Shown here: piece after piece, positions 48,581 to 56,917 of the stretch
Layout: each line of letters starts with the position of its first letter
Numbering within the stretch: the stretch's first letter is position 1
Made by a program: the position numbers and the translations under genes
Source of the DNA: Hyphomicrobiaceae bacterium
Lineage (GTDB): Bacteria > Pseudomonadota > Alphaproteobacteria > Rhizobiales > Devosiaceae
DNA: 64,000 nt
Direction: 5' to 3'
NCBI GenBank assembly: GCA_020638095.1
Contig: JACKJF010000003.1
Coordinates: 1,426,001 to 1,490,000 of the forward strand
Notes under the pieces: model-generated
The model's database searches: none
What the model was told of the DNA's origin: nothing
The model's input: the letters and a program-made list of their open reading frames with translations, nothing else

Positions 48581-49885
48581 CTATTGCGAATAGAGCGTCG
48601 CAGCCGGCTCTTCTTCGCCGGGCAGGGGGTCTTCGATCGGTAATATGCGGTTGATGATCTTGATGGCGTTGGCGGGCCCGTCTTCCTTGGCGAGCTTTTG
48701 TGCCAATGCCTGTGCGGCGCGACGATAGCTTGGATTGTTTTCAAGATCGATCAGGCGGCTTGCCAGAAGGTCCGCCGTCAGCTTCTTGATTTTGACCGGC
48801 TCCGGGCCGCATCCGAGGTCGAAAACTCGCTTGCCCCAGAAGGGCTGGTCGACGGTCTGCGGCACCACCAGGGTCGGCAGACCCGCATGCAGACCCGCTG
48901 AGGTTGTTCCTGCACCTCCATGGTGGACAACTGCGGAGACATGCTCGAAGAGCCTGTCGTGCGGTGCGTTTTCGACCGGAAAGACCGTATCCGGCAATTC
49001 ATCGATATTGATGCCGCCCCAGCCCCTGCCGACAATGGCGCGGCCGCCCCATTTGTTGAGGGCGTCCGTCAGGATCTTGGTGTTGCGCTCCGCACCGAAC
49101 GGCATCGAACCATATCCGATATAGACCGGCTTCTTGCCGGCATCGAGAAACGCCCTGAGCTCTGCGGAAGGCGTCCAGCTGCTCCGGTCCTGAAGCTGCC
49201 AGTATCCGGTCACGTAGGTCTTGTTGTGCCAGTCGGCCGGTTTGGCTGAAACATGCGGCGAATAGGCATAGAGCGTGGGCAGGTGCCGCCCCTGGGAATC
49301 CTTGAAGAACCCGCCTTTGGCGCGGCTCTTGAGCCCGAGCAACTTGCGCCTCAGCCGGTTGCGCGGAAAATCGTAATAGGCCTGCTGCAGCGCCGTCACC
49401 ACGTGGCTGATGCGGTTGAAGGTGCGCCCGAAATCCGGTCCGTCATAAGCACAGAACGGAAACTCGGCCGTCATGTCGAGCGGCTGCAGCGCCATCATCA
49501 CGGCGGGGATGCCGAGCGCCTCGGCATAGTCGATGCCAAAGCTGACATTCATGTTCATCAACAGGATGTCGGCCTTCTGTACCTCGCGCCAGCTCCGCCA
49601 CCCCGCCTCCTCGACGATCTGCTGGCCGCGCTGAAGCAGCGTACCCGCATTGGCGAGCAAGGATTCGCTCATCGCGCGCTCGAAATCGGCTTCCCTCAGA
49701 AAGCTCTCGATTGACCCGCCAATGTTGAAATATTCGATCCCGTTGTTTTCGACGAAATTCTTGAATTCTTCGGTCGCCCCGAAATTGACCGCGAATCCCT
49801 CGGCCTTCATGCGCACGGCCAACGCCAGATAGGGCTGCACATCGCCACGCGTTCCCAATGTCAGAAACGAAACTCTTCGCTGCAT
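48581..49885 (-). CDS. Glycosyltransferase of the sterol-glucosyltransferase/UGT type (GT1)
   Basis: About 434 residues from the ATG at 49885, behind AAGGCGG. The N-terminal half begins RRVSFLTLGTRGDVQPYLALA, the usual GT28/UGT51 start that binds a lipid-like acceptor. The C-terminal half has the nucleotide-sugar site HDRLFEHVSAVVHHGGAGTTSAGL and the VPQTVDQPFWGKRV segment. Relatives glucosylate sterols, hopanoid or macrolide-like acceptors, or rhamnolipids; a bacterial lipid acceptor is likely but unproven. No signal peptide is seen. It appears to be a single-gene unit. Confidence 0.85.
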   Translation of the reverse strand: MQRRVSFLTLGTRGDVQPYLALAVRMKAEGFAVNFGATEEFKNFVENNGIEYFNIGGSIESFLREADFERAMSESLLANAGTLLQRGQQIVEEAGWRSWREVQKADILLMNMNVSFGIDYAEALGIPAVMMALQPLDMTAEFPFCAYDGPDFGRTFNRISHVVTALQQAYYDFPRNRLRRKLLGLKSRAKGGFFKDSQGRHLPTLYAYSPHVSAKPADWHNKTYVTGYWQLQDRSSWTPSAELRAFLDAGKKPVYIGYGSMPFGAERNTKILTDALNKWGGRAIVGRGWGGINIDELPDTVFPVENAPHDRLFEHVSAVVHHGGAGTTSAGLHAGLPTLVVPQTVDQPFWGKRVFDLGCGPEPVKIKKLTADLLASRLIDLENNPSYRRAAQALAQKLAKEDGPANAIKIINRILPIEDPLPGEEEPAATLYSQ

Positions 49886-50088
49886 GAATGCCGCCTTATG
49901 CCGCGCTGCCACTTGCCCGGAACTGCCACCCCCCGGTGAGCGCGTTCACGCACCGAGCCCTATAAGCCAACGCTCCGCTTGCTTGCGGATGTTCAAATTC
50001 GCAAAAATCCGGGTGGGATTGAGATAATGAACTGCGCGCCGTGTTTCAAGCAGGAAACGGACTGCGCACAGCCGGCGCCGGTCGCCGC

Positions 50089-51183
50089 CTAGTCCAGATA
50101 GCCTTCTTTGAGGTCCGCACGCATCGGCGCAGGCCGATCGCACCGGCTTGTCACGCTGACATATCCCTTGCGCGCCGTCGCGTCGTCGATCGCATGCATC
50201 ACGTCGAGCACATGGTAGGCAAGTTCACCCGAGCAGCGGTGTGGCCGGCCGGTGCGGGTTGCCGCCGCCAGATCGGTTGGACCGAGCCCCCGCATGTTGC
50301 CGAGATAGGGATGCGTGATGGGCACCTCGCGCCAGTCCGCGCCGCCTTCCGCAATCATGACGGGTCCCTTGAAGAAATTGGGGTCTGGCACGCTGATGCT
50401 GCCGTCTGTGCCATGAATCTCGATATTGTGGTTGGTGTGCTTCCAGATATCGAAACTCAGCACCATCGTGATGACCGCGCCGCTTTCGAAGCGGAGGAGG
50501 GCGGTTGAGTGAGTGTCGACTTCCACGGGAAGAACCTGGCCATTGGCCATTTCGCTCGTCGCAATGCGTGCATCGGCCTTGCGTGTGTTCATCGAGGTCA
50601 CTTCGGCGACCGGACCGAGAAGATTGACAAGTGTTGTGATGTAATAGGGACCCATGTCGAATACCGGGCCGCCGCCTTTGAGGTAGTAGAAGCCGGGATT
50701 GGGATGCCAGCGCTCATGGCCGGGCGTCGCAAAGAACGCGGTGCCGCTCACGGGCCGCCCGATCGCGCCGTCGTCGATCAGCTTGCGCACAGTCTGGTGC
50801 CCGCCGCCCAGAAACGTATCGGGCGCGCAACCGACCCGAAGGCCCTTCGAGCGCGCCAGGGCCAGAACCTCAAGCCCGTCTTCCCGGGTCACCGCGAACG
50901 GTTTTTCGCAGTGCGCGTGTTTGCCGGCGTTCAGAATCTGCCGGTTCACCTCGGCATGGGTCTGCGGCAGCGTCAGGTTGACCACCACTTCGATATCGTC
51001 ACGCGCAAGAAGGGCATCGACGCTGAGTGCGTCGACACCGTTCTTCTCGGCCTTGGCCCGGGCCGCATCCATGTTTATGTCGGCGCAGGCGACCACATTC
51101 ATGTCATGAAGCTGTTTGATCGCATCGAAATAGGCCTGCGAAATGTTTCCGCAGCCGATGATCCCGGCTTTGATCGCGTCCAT
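50089..51183 (-). CDS. Gfo/Idh/MocA-family sugar dehydrogenase
   Basis: A 364-residue NAD(P)-dependent oxidoreductase with GGGAGGAAGAG before the ATG. The Rossmann domain starts KAGIIGCGNISQAYFDAI. The cofactor/catalytic lysine is in HCEKPFA, and the C-terminal domain contains GGGPVFDMGPYYITTL with the conserved D and Y/H region. Members oxidise sugars, inositols or their derivatives. It is divergent from a LacI-family regulator, with a perfect palindrome between them, so it is probably controlled by that regulator. The substrate cannot be told. Confidence 0.9.
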   Translation of the reverse strand: MDAIKAGIIGCGNISQAYFDAIKQLHDMNVVACADINMDAARAKAEKNGVDALSVDALLARDDIEVVVNLTLPQTHAEVNRQILNAGKHAHCEKPFAVTREDGLEVLALARSKGLRVGCAPDTFLGGGHQTVRKLIDDGAIGRPVSGTAFFATPGHERWHPNPGFYYLKGGGPVFDMGPYYITTLVNLLGPVAEVTSMNTRKADARIATSEMANGQVLPVEVDTHSTALLRFESGAVITMVLSFDIWKHTNHNIEIHGTDGSISVPDPNFFKGPVMIAEGGADWREVPITHPYLGNMRGLGPTDLAAATRTGRPHRCSGELAYHVLDVMHAIDDATARKGYVSVTSRCDRPAPMRADLKEGYLD

Positions 51184-51254
51184 TCTCTTCCTCCCGGCCG
51201 AAACGCTCGGCGATTTTTCCGCCTTTTAGCATGCTCCAGCTTTGGGCGGAATGG

Positions 51255-51276
51255 TTTTGAGGCACGTGCCTCAAAA
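51255..51276. promoter_or_regulatory. Perfect 22-bp palindrome between divergent dehydrogenase and LacI-family genes
   Basis: TTTTGAGGCAC (51255-51265) is followed directly by its exact reverse complement (51266-51276), with a central CG. An even-length palindrome centred on CG is typical of LacI/GalR-family operators. It lies 72 bases upstream of the dehydrogenase start and 68 bases upstream of the regulator start, and could control both. Confidence 0.75.
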
Positions 51277-51343
51277 TCTGATGCAAGGCTGTTCGCATTC
51301 CGGGATCAATGATTGTATAGAAGGCCGGGAAGGGCTGGGAGCG

Positions 51344-52375
51344 ATGCGGGCAAAAGACGGCGCCAAACGTGCGCCTACCGAAAGTGACGTGGCGAGGTTG
51401 GCCGGCGTTAGCCAGTCTGCCGTTTCGCGCGCCTACACTCCCGGCGCGAGTGTCGCCGAATCGACTCGCGAAAAGATCCTGAAGGCGGCGCGCGAACTCG
51501 GCTATCACCCCAACATGATGGCGCGGACGCTCGCGACCAATCGCTCCAACATCGTTGCGCTGGCCATTTCCTACCTCGACAATCCCTTCTACGCGCAGGT
51601 CGTGCGCGAGCTTTCGGAAAAACTGAGAGAAACCGGCCGTCACATTCTGTTGTTCACGACTTCCCCCGACGGCAAGGCCGATCCAGCCCTCGAAGACGTC
51701 CTGTCCTACAAGGTCGATGCCCTAATCCTCACCGCAACCACCGCCAGCCACGAACTCGCTGTTCAATGTCAGGCTGCCGGCGTGCCGATCGTTCAGATCA
51801 ACCGGGAATCGAAACTGCCGGGCATTTCGATCGTTCGCGGCCCCAACGAACTGGCCGCGACCAAGATCGCAGAATTTCTCCACGCCGGCGGCCATCTTCG
51901 CTACGCATTCATCGGCGGCACCGTCGAATCAGGAACCTCGAAGGTTCGCGAAAACGCCTTCGTCGGCCGCCTGCGCGAACTCGGGGTCAAGGATGTGTTG
52001 GTTGCTCATGGCGACTACACGTTCGAGGGTGCGGCAATTGTCACCCGGCAGCTGCTTTCCATGGCTGAGCCGCCGGACGCCATTTTCTGCGCCTCCGACT
52101 ATATGGCTTTCGCGACGCTCGACGTTGCCAAGCGCGAATTCAACCTCAAGGTGCCGGACGATCTTTCCGTCATCGGTTTTGACAACGTGCCGGCGGCGAG
52201 CCGGTTTGCCTGGGATCTGACGACCTATTCCCAGCCGGCCGGGCTTCTGGTCGACGCAGCAATCGACATCATCGATTCAATGATTGCCCGTCCGGGCCGC
52301 AGGGCCCAGCGCCGCGAGGTGCAGGGCGAACTCATCCTGCGGGGCTCGGCGAAGCGCCCGCCCGCAAGCGCTTGA
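51344..52375 (+). CDS. LacI/GalR-family transcriptional regulator
   Basis: About 343 residues from ATG 51344 (GGGAG upstream). The N-terminal helix-turn-helix reads SDVARLAGVSQSAVSRAY, and the hinge helix NMMARTLATNRSN follows. The rest is a periplasmic-binding-protein-like effector domain including PDDLSVIGFDNVPAASR, normal for the family. A perfect CG-centred palindrome lies just upstream, suggesting control of itself and of the divergent dehydrogenase. It is also 325 bases upstream of pckA on the same strand. Rhizobial pckA is controlled by the LacI-family protein PckR, so an equivalent role is possible but not shown. Confidence 0.92.
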   Translation: MRAKDGAKRAPTESDVARLAGVSQSAVSRAYTPGASVAESTREKILKAARELGYHPNMMARTLATNRSNIVALAISYLDNPFYAQVVRELSEKLRETGRHILLFTTSPDGKADPALEDVLSYKVDALILTATTASHELAVQCQAAGVPIVQINRESKLPGISIVRGPNELAATKIAEFLHAGGHLRYAFIGGTVESGTSKVRENAFVGRLRELGVKDVLVAHGDYTFEGAAIVTRQLLSMAEPPDAIFCASDYMAFATLDVAKREFNLKVPDDLSVIGFDNVPAASRFAWDLTTYSQPAGLLVDAAIDIIDSMIARPGRRAQRREVQGELILRGSAKRPPASA

Positions 52376-52426
52376 CGCTCGGACAGCCCCGGTCTTAACC
52401 AAAATGCGACTTTTGCCGATTTACTG

Positions 52427-52467
52427 TTGCATACGCATGCAAAATGAAATATTGCATGCGTATGCAA
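52427..52467. promoter_or_regulatory. Paired LacI-type operators upstream of pckA
   Basis: TTGCATACGCATGCAA (52427-52442) and TTGCATGCGTATGCAA (52452-52467) are exact reverse complements of each other, separated by nine bases. Each differs by one base from the perfect CG-centred palindrome TTGCATGCGCATGCAA, the form expected of LacI/GalR-family operators. The centres are 25 bp apart. The unit could hold two dimers, or form a long hairpin if transcribed. Confidence 0.75.
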
Positions 52468-52560
52468 GGCAGCGCGGGTTGCCATCGCACAACGAAATCC
52501 CCGGTGGAGCGCAAATATGATGAGCACCCCTTCTTCAAAGGACGATTTGCGGTCCGCGAC

Positions 52561-52576
52561 ATGCATGCGCATGCAA
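52561..52576. promoter_or_regulatory. Third LacI-type operator upstream of pckA
   Basis: ATGCATGCGCATGCAA matches the same 16-bp consensus at 15 of 16 positions, differing only at the outer base. Its centre is 109 bp downstream of the second operator and about 132 bp before the pckA start. The spacing would allow DNA looping between sites. Confidence 0.65.
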
Positions 52577-52700
52577 CGATTGCTGATGCTGCGGCGATCT
52601 TGGTCCTGCGATCGATATTCCATCGCGCCGCTGACCTGACGGGCACCGGCGCATCTGAACCAGAACCATCTCCCAAGAAATTCCATCCAAAGGTCCGAAG

Positions 52701-54293
52701 ATGAAAACCCAGACCCTTCACGACATCATCGTCGATCGCATCACCGCCGCCGCCGGCACACTCTCTGTCAACGACGTCTCGGCCGTGCTCGGAACCGAAG
52801 CCCGCAAGAATCGCGAAGTGCTTGAAACTCCGCAGGGTGCCCTCGTTGCCGAAACCGGCAAGTTCACCGGCCGGTCACCGTCCGACAAATTCATCGTCCG
52901 CGACGCTAAAACCGACAAGTCGGTGTGGTGGAGCAACGCCAATGCCATGACGACCGAGGGCTTCGACCTGCTTTTGGCCGACATGCTTGAGGCCGCCAAA
53001 GGCAAGCACTTCTACCGCCAGCAGCTCTTTGCCGGTGCCGATCCCGATGCCCGTTTCGAGGTCGAAGTCTTCACGCCGAACGCCTGGCACGCGCTTTTCA
53101 TCCGCCACCTGCTGATCCGGCCCAATCCCGAGGAGCTTCAGGGATTCGCCCCGAGCGTCACGCTTCTGCATATGCCCGACTTCGAGGCCAATCCGGCGCG
53201 CCATGGCACCAAGTCGACCACGGTCATTGCCCTCGATCTCAGCCGCAACATCATCCTGATCGGTGGCACGCAATATGCCGGCGAAATGAAGAAGTCGATC
53301 TTCTCGCTTTTCAATTACCACGCTCCGGAAACGGGCATTCTGCCGATGCACTGCTCGGCCAATCTTGGCGAAAAGGGCGATACGACCCTTTTCTTCGGTC
53401 TTTCGGGAACCGGCAAGACGACCCTGTCGACCTCGCCGCACCGCGCCCTGATCGGCGATGACGAGCATGGCTGGTCGGAAACCGGCGTCTTCAATCTTGA
53501 AGGCGGCTGCTATGCCAAGGCGATCAACCTTCGTCCCGAAACCGAGCCGGAAATCTATGCCGCGGCGATGACCCCGGACACGGTGATGGAAAACGTCGTT
53601 ATCGACGACATGGGCCACGCCGACTTCGACGACACATCCAGGACCGAGAACACGCGCATTGCCTATCCGCTGACAGCCATTCCGCATCGGGTCGGCGACA
53701 GCCGCGGGCCGGCGCCCGAGAATATCGTGCTGCTGACCGCCGATGCCTTCGGTGTTCTGCCGCCGATCGCCCGGCTGACCCGCGAACAGGCCATCTACTA
53801 CTTCCTGGCCGGCTACACCGCCAAGGTTGCGGGCACCGAGCGCGGCATCACCGAACCGACCGCGACCTTCTCGGCCTGCTTTGGCGCACCCTTCATGGCC
53901 CGTCATCCGCGTGAATATGGCGAATTGCTCGGCAAGCGCCTCGCCGAAGGCGAAGTTAATTGCTGGTTGCTCAATACCGGCTGGACGGGTGGCGGCTACG
54001 GCGTCGGAAGCCGCATGAAGCTGCGCGACACCCGCCAGATGCTCGAAGAGGCGCTGGCCGGCAACCTCGACAACGTTGCCTATCGCATCGACGACATTTT
54101 CGGTCTCGAAGTGCCGATTGAGGTCAACGGCGTGGACAGCAACGTCCTGCACCCCGAAATGACCTGGGCCGACCGCACCGCCTACCGCGCCACGGCGCAA
54201 AAGCTGGTCGGTCTGTTCCAGACCAACATGGAAAAGCTTGGCATCGACCACGCCGAACTCCTCGGTTCCGGCGTCAGCGCCAACGCTGCTTGA
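52701..54293 (+). CDS. pckA: Phosphoenolpyruvate carboxykinase (ATP)
   Basis: A 530-residue cytoplasmic enzyme that converts oxaloacetate and ATP to phosphoenolpyruvate, the entry step of gluconeogenesis on organic acids. The kinase-1a loop GLSGTGKTTLST lies near residue 232 and the metal site follows in LIGDDEHGWSETGVFN. RNIILIGGTQYAGEMKKS near residue 195 is also typical. This is the ATP-dependent class. The gene is preceded by three operator-like palindromes and followed by a strong terminator and then fbp, the other irreversible gluconeogenic step. Confidence 0.97.
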   Translation: MKTQTLHDIIVDRITAAAGTLSVNDVSAVLGTEARKNREVLETPQGALVAETGKFTGRSPSDKFIVRDAKTDKSVWWSNANAMTTEGFDLLLADMLEAAKGKHFYRQQLFAGADPDARFEVEVFTPNAWHALFIRHLLIRPNPEELQGFAPSVTLLHMPDFEANPARHGTKSTTVIALDLSRNIILIGGTQYAGEMKKSIFSLFNYHAPETGILPMHCSANLGEKGDTTLFFGLSGTGKTTLSTSPHRALIGDDEHGWSETGVFNLEGGCYAKAINLRPETEPEIYAAAMTPDTVMENVVIDDMGHADFDDTSRTENTRIAYPLTAIPHRVGDSRGPAPENIVLLTADAFGVLPPIARLTREQAIYYFLAGYTAKVAGTERGITEPTATFSACFGAPFMARHPREYGELLGKRLAEGEVNCWLLNTGWTGGGYGVGSRMKLRDTRQMLEEALAGNLDNVAYRIDDIFGLEVPIEVNGVDSNVLHPEMTWADRTAYRATAQKLVGLFQTNMEKLGIDHAELLGSGVSANAA

Positions 54294-54301
54294 CCTTTCG
54301 G

Positions 54302-54330
54302 ACGGCCGGGTATCAGCCCGGCCGTTTTCT
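54302..54330 (+). terminator. Rho-independent terminator after pckA
   Basis: A nine-pair stem (54302-54310 with 54317-54325, core CGGCCGGG/CCCGGCCG) encloses a six-base loop, and T residues follow the stem. It starts eight bases after the pckA stop and ends only 19 bases before the fbp start. It therefore either separates the two genes or acts as a partial terminator that lowers fbp expression. Confidence 0.88.
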
Positions 54331-54348
54331 CTTGCCGCAGGACGCAAA

Positions 54349-55368
54349 ATGCCGATTCCCCATCCAATTCACCACAACCCCAAACTCGATGAATGGCTCT
54401 CAGCACAGGGCGCGGACCTGGAACTGCGCCAGACTGTGCTGGCCATGGCCGCGGCGACTGCGGCGATTGCCGGAGAGATCCGTCAGCTGGCGCTCGAAGG
54501 CACGGCCGGGCTTGAATCGGGCATCATCAACGTCCAGGGCGAAACCCAGCTCAAGCTCGACGATGTGTGCAACCAGCTCTGCCTTGATCTGCTGCAGCAG
54601 GTTCCGGTGGTGCGCTATCTGGTGTCCGAGGAAATCGATCACGTTGTCACCAACACCTACGCACCGGGCACCCACGATTTCGCCGTCTGTTTCGATCCGC
54701 TCGACGGCTCGGGCAATATCGCCACCAACAACACGGTCGGCACGGTGTTTTGTGTTCTGGACTGCACGGGCGCGCAGGGTGACGCGGAACAAAAGGTCTT
54801 GTCGTCTACGCGCAATCAGCTTGCGGCGGGCTATGCCCTCTACGGGCCGGCGACCCTGCTTGTGCTGACAACTGGAAAACGCGTCGCCAAGTTCGCGCTC
54901 AACGAAATGACGCGGCTTTATGAACTTGTGCGCGACGACATCCGAATCGCGCCCGAAGCCTCCGAATTCTCCATCAACATGGCCTACGCGCCACTCTGGC
55001 CGCGCCCCGTGCGCACCTATGTCCGCAACTGCATCGCCGGAAAGTCCGGCCCGCGCGGCAAGGCCTTCAACATGCGTTGGGCCGGCGCCATGGTCGCCGA
55101 CATGCACCGCGTCTTCATCAAGGGCGGCCATTTCATCTATCCGGCCATGCCGAAAAAAGGTGAACCCGACGGCAAGCTCCGCCTGCTCTACGAGGGCATC
55201 CCCATGGCAATGCTCGCTGAAACCGCCGGTGGCGCCGCCATGGCTGGAACCCAACGTCTGCGCGACGTGGTCCCGACCTCGATCCACCAGCGGACGCCGG
55301 TCTCTCTAGGCGCCCGTGATGAGGTCATGCTGCTTGCCGGGTCGCCCGATCTCGTCCGCGCGGCCTAG
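54349..55368 (+). CDS. fbp: Class I fructose-1,6-bisphosphatase
   Basis: A 339-residue enzyme that dephosphorylates fructose-1,6-bisphosphate in gluconeogenesis, and in the Calvin cycle where present. The metal-binding signature FDPLDGSGNIATNNTVGT starts near residue 116, with the further acidic ligands upstream (SEEIDH) and KGGHFIYPAMP plus E in AMLAETAGG downstream. The ATG follows AGGACG. The gene is directly after the pckA terminator. No RuBisCO or phosphoribulokinase gene is in view. The stop shares the bases CTAG with the convergent Anbu gene. Confidence 0.93.
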   Translation: MPIPHPIHHNPKLDEWLSAQGADLELRQTVLAMAAATAAIAGEIRQLALEGTAGLESGIINVQGETQLKLDDVCNQLCLDLLQQVPVVRYLVSEEIDHVVTNTYAPGTHDFAVCFDPLDGSGNIATNNTVGTVFCVLDCTGAQGDAEQKVLSSTRNQLAAGYALYGPATLLVLTTGKRVAKFALNEMTRLYELVRDDIRIAPEASEFSINMAYAPLWPRPVRTYVRNCIAGKSGPRGKAFNMRWAGAMVADMHRVFIKGGHFIYPAMPKKGEPDGKLRLLYEGIPMAMLAETAGGAAMAGTQRLRDVVPTSIHQRTPVSLGARDEVMLLAGSPDLVRAA

Positions 55369-56099
55369 CTCCGCTCGTAGTCCGGCAGGTGCTGGAACGC
55401 GTCCCGCAGGGCTTCGCCCCATCCGGTCGAGAGCTTCATGAAATAGGGGTCGTCGGCGCGGATACGCGTGTCGTAGCCGCGCTTCAGGCTGTCATTGACG
55501 TAAAACTGCACGTCGATCGGCGGGCCGACGCTCAGATTGGCCTTGATCGTCGAATCGAACGAGACGAGCAGCAGCTTCACCGCTGCCTCGAAACTCATGT
55601 CCTTGTCGAACGCGCGTACCAGAATCGGCTTGCCATATTTGGTCTCGCCGATCTGGAAGAACGGTGTGTCGTCTGAGGCCTCAATGAAGTTGCCCTCGGG
55701 GTAGATGAGGAAAAGCCGGGGCGGGTGGCCGTTGATCTGCCCGCCAACGATCAGCGTTGCGTTGAAGGTCGAATCTGCCTTCTGACCGCTCGTCGCATTG
55801 CGCGAAATGACCTGCCGCAGCGTGTCTCCAATCAGCTGAGCGGTCTGAAACATCGAAACCGTTTCAAGAATTGTCGGATGGCGCTCCATCGCCGCCTTCG
55901 AACGCTCTTCAAGCTCCGAGATGGTCAACTGTGTGGTCGCCAGATTTCCCGCAGTCAGGATGGTGATCAGGCGTTCGCCCGGAACCTCGAATGTGTGCAT
56001 CTTGCGAAACACAGCAACATTGTCGACGCCCGCATTGGTGCGGGTGTCGGACGCAAAAACCAGTCCGCTGGCAAGCTTCAGCGCAACGCAATAGGTCAT
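55365..56099 (-). CDS. Anbu proteasome-type protease (bacterial proteasome homologue)
   Basis: A 244-residue Ntn-hydrolase related to HslV and proteasome beta subunits. After Met removal the N-terminus is Thr (MTYC), giving the expected nucleophile. D18 in FASDTRTNAG and K33 in FRKMHTF complete the usual Thr/Asp/Lys set. No propeptide is present. Anbu proteins form ring or helical assemblies, and their substrate and any partner ATPase remain unclear. It is the last gene of a four-gene cluster, 11 bases after the transglutaminase gene. Its stop codon overlaps the convergent fbp stop. Confidence 0.9.
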   Translation of the reverse strand: MTYCVALKLASGLVFASDTRTNAGVDNVAVFRKMHTFEVPGERLITILTAGNLATTQLTISELEERSKAAMERHPTILETVSMFQTAQLIGDTLRQVISRNATSGQKADSTFNATLIVGGQINGHPPRLFLIYPEGNFIEASDDTPFFQIGETKYGKPILVRAFDKDMSFEAAVKLLLVSFDSTIKANLSVGPPIDVQFYVNDSLKRGYDTRIRADDPYFMKLSTGWGEALRDAFQHLPDYERS

Positions 56100-56110
56100 G
56101 ATGGCATCAT

Positions 56111-56905
56111 CTATTGTTCAACCACCACGGCGACCGACAACGACTCGTTTGCGGTTCCGTGGCGGATGCCAAGGATAGGCGCCGCGTCTGAATAATCCAG
56201 CCCCGTTGCGACGCATACATAACGTTCGTCGGGGCTGACCTGGTTGGAGACGTCAAACCCGACCCATCCGAGCGCATCGACGAACACTTCTGCCCAGGCG
56301 TGGCTGGCTGCCTGATGATCCGTGTCGTCCATCTTGAGCAGACCGGAAATGTAGCGGGCCGGATAGCCCAGCACCCGCGCGGCCGAACAGAAGACGTGCG
56401 CGTGGTCCTGACACACGCCGACGCCATGCTCCAGCGCCTCGGCGGCGGTGGTCAGCGCATGCGTCGTGCCGACTTCGTAGGAGACGGCGGCGGCCAACCG
56501 CCCCATCAGGTCATGAAGCCGCGAAATATCATCGTCTCCGCTGGCGCCGGCGGCGAGATCCCGCACCGCGTCGGAGGGTCGCGTAAGGTCGGTCTCGCGC
56601 AGGAACAGCCAAAGCGGAGTATAGCCGCGATGCTTGCCGATGATGCCGGAAAGGTCTTCGGTTTCGACTTCGCCTTTTGCCGTCACCAGGATGCGGTCTG
56701 CGCCGGGAATGACGCTCACAAGTTCAGTGAAGTTGCCGAAATGGTCGGTGTAGCTGACCTGCAGTTTTGCACCCTCATATTCCGTCGACCAGTTGCCAAC
56801 GCTTTGCCCGGGCCGGGCCCTCGCCGTCTGTCGCGAGCGTTGCAAGCCGTAGACGATGGGCTCGTCGTAGCAATATTCGGTCGTGTGCGTGACGGAAAGA
56901 AGCAT
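56111..56905 (-). CDS. Transglutaminase-like cysteine protease/amidase of the Anbu cluster
   Basis: A 264-residue protein with an N-terminal beta-sandwich domain (residues 1 to about 80, family start MLLSVTHTTEYCYDEP) and a papain-like transglutaminase core. The catalytic triad is visible: C165 in GVGVCQDHAH, H202 in SHAWAEVF and D218 in GFDVSNQ. There is no signal peptide, so it is cytoplasmic. It may hydrolyse or transfer peptide amide bonds made by the ATP-grasp partner. It starts 12 bases after the alpha-E gene stop. Confidence 0.92.
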   Translation of the reverse strand: MLLSVTHTTEYCYDEPIVYGLQRSRQTARARPGQSVGNWSTEYEGAKLQVSYTDHFGNFTELVSVIPGADRILVTAKGEVETEDLSGIIGKHRGYTPLWLFLRETDLTRPSDAVRDLAAGASGDDDISRLHDLMGRLAAAVSYEVGTTHALTTAAEALEHGVGVCQDHAHVFCSAARVLGYPARYISGLLKMDDTDHQAASHAWAEVFVDALGWVGFDVSNQVSPDERYVCVATGLDYSDAAPILGIRHGTANESLSVAVVVEQ

Positions 56906-56917
56906 CGGCTCAAAGGG

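Larger units (their letters stand above)
52376..52700 (+). promoter_or_regulatory. 325-base non-coding control region upstream of pckA
   Basis: No gene is supported here. It holds three near-identical 16-bp palindromes (annotated separately), an AT-rich segment around 52395-52450 unlike the surrounding DNA, and about 120 bases of leader before the pckA start. I could not identify a confident -35/-10 pair. The length and number of palindromes point to complex regulation of pckA. Confidence 0.6.
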
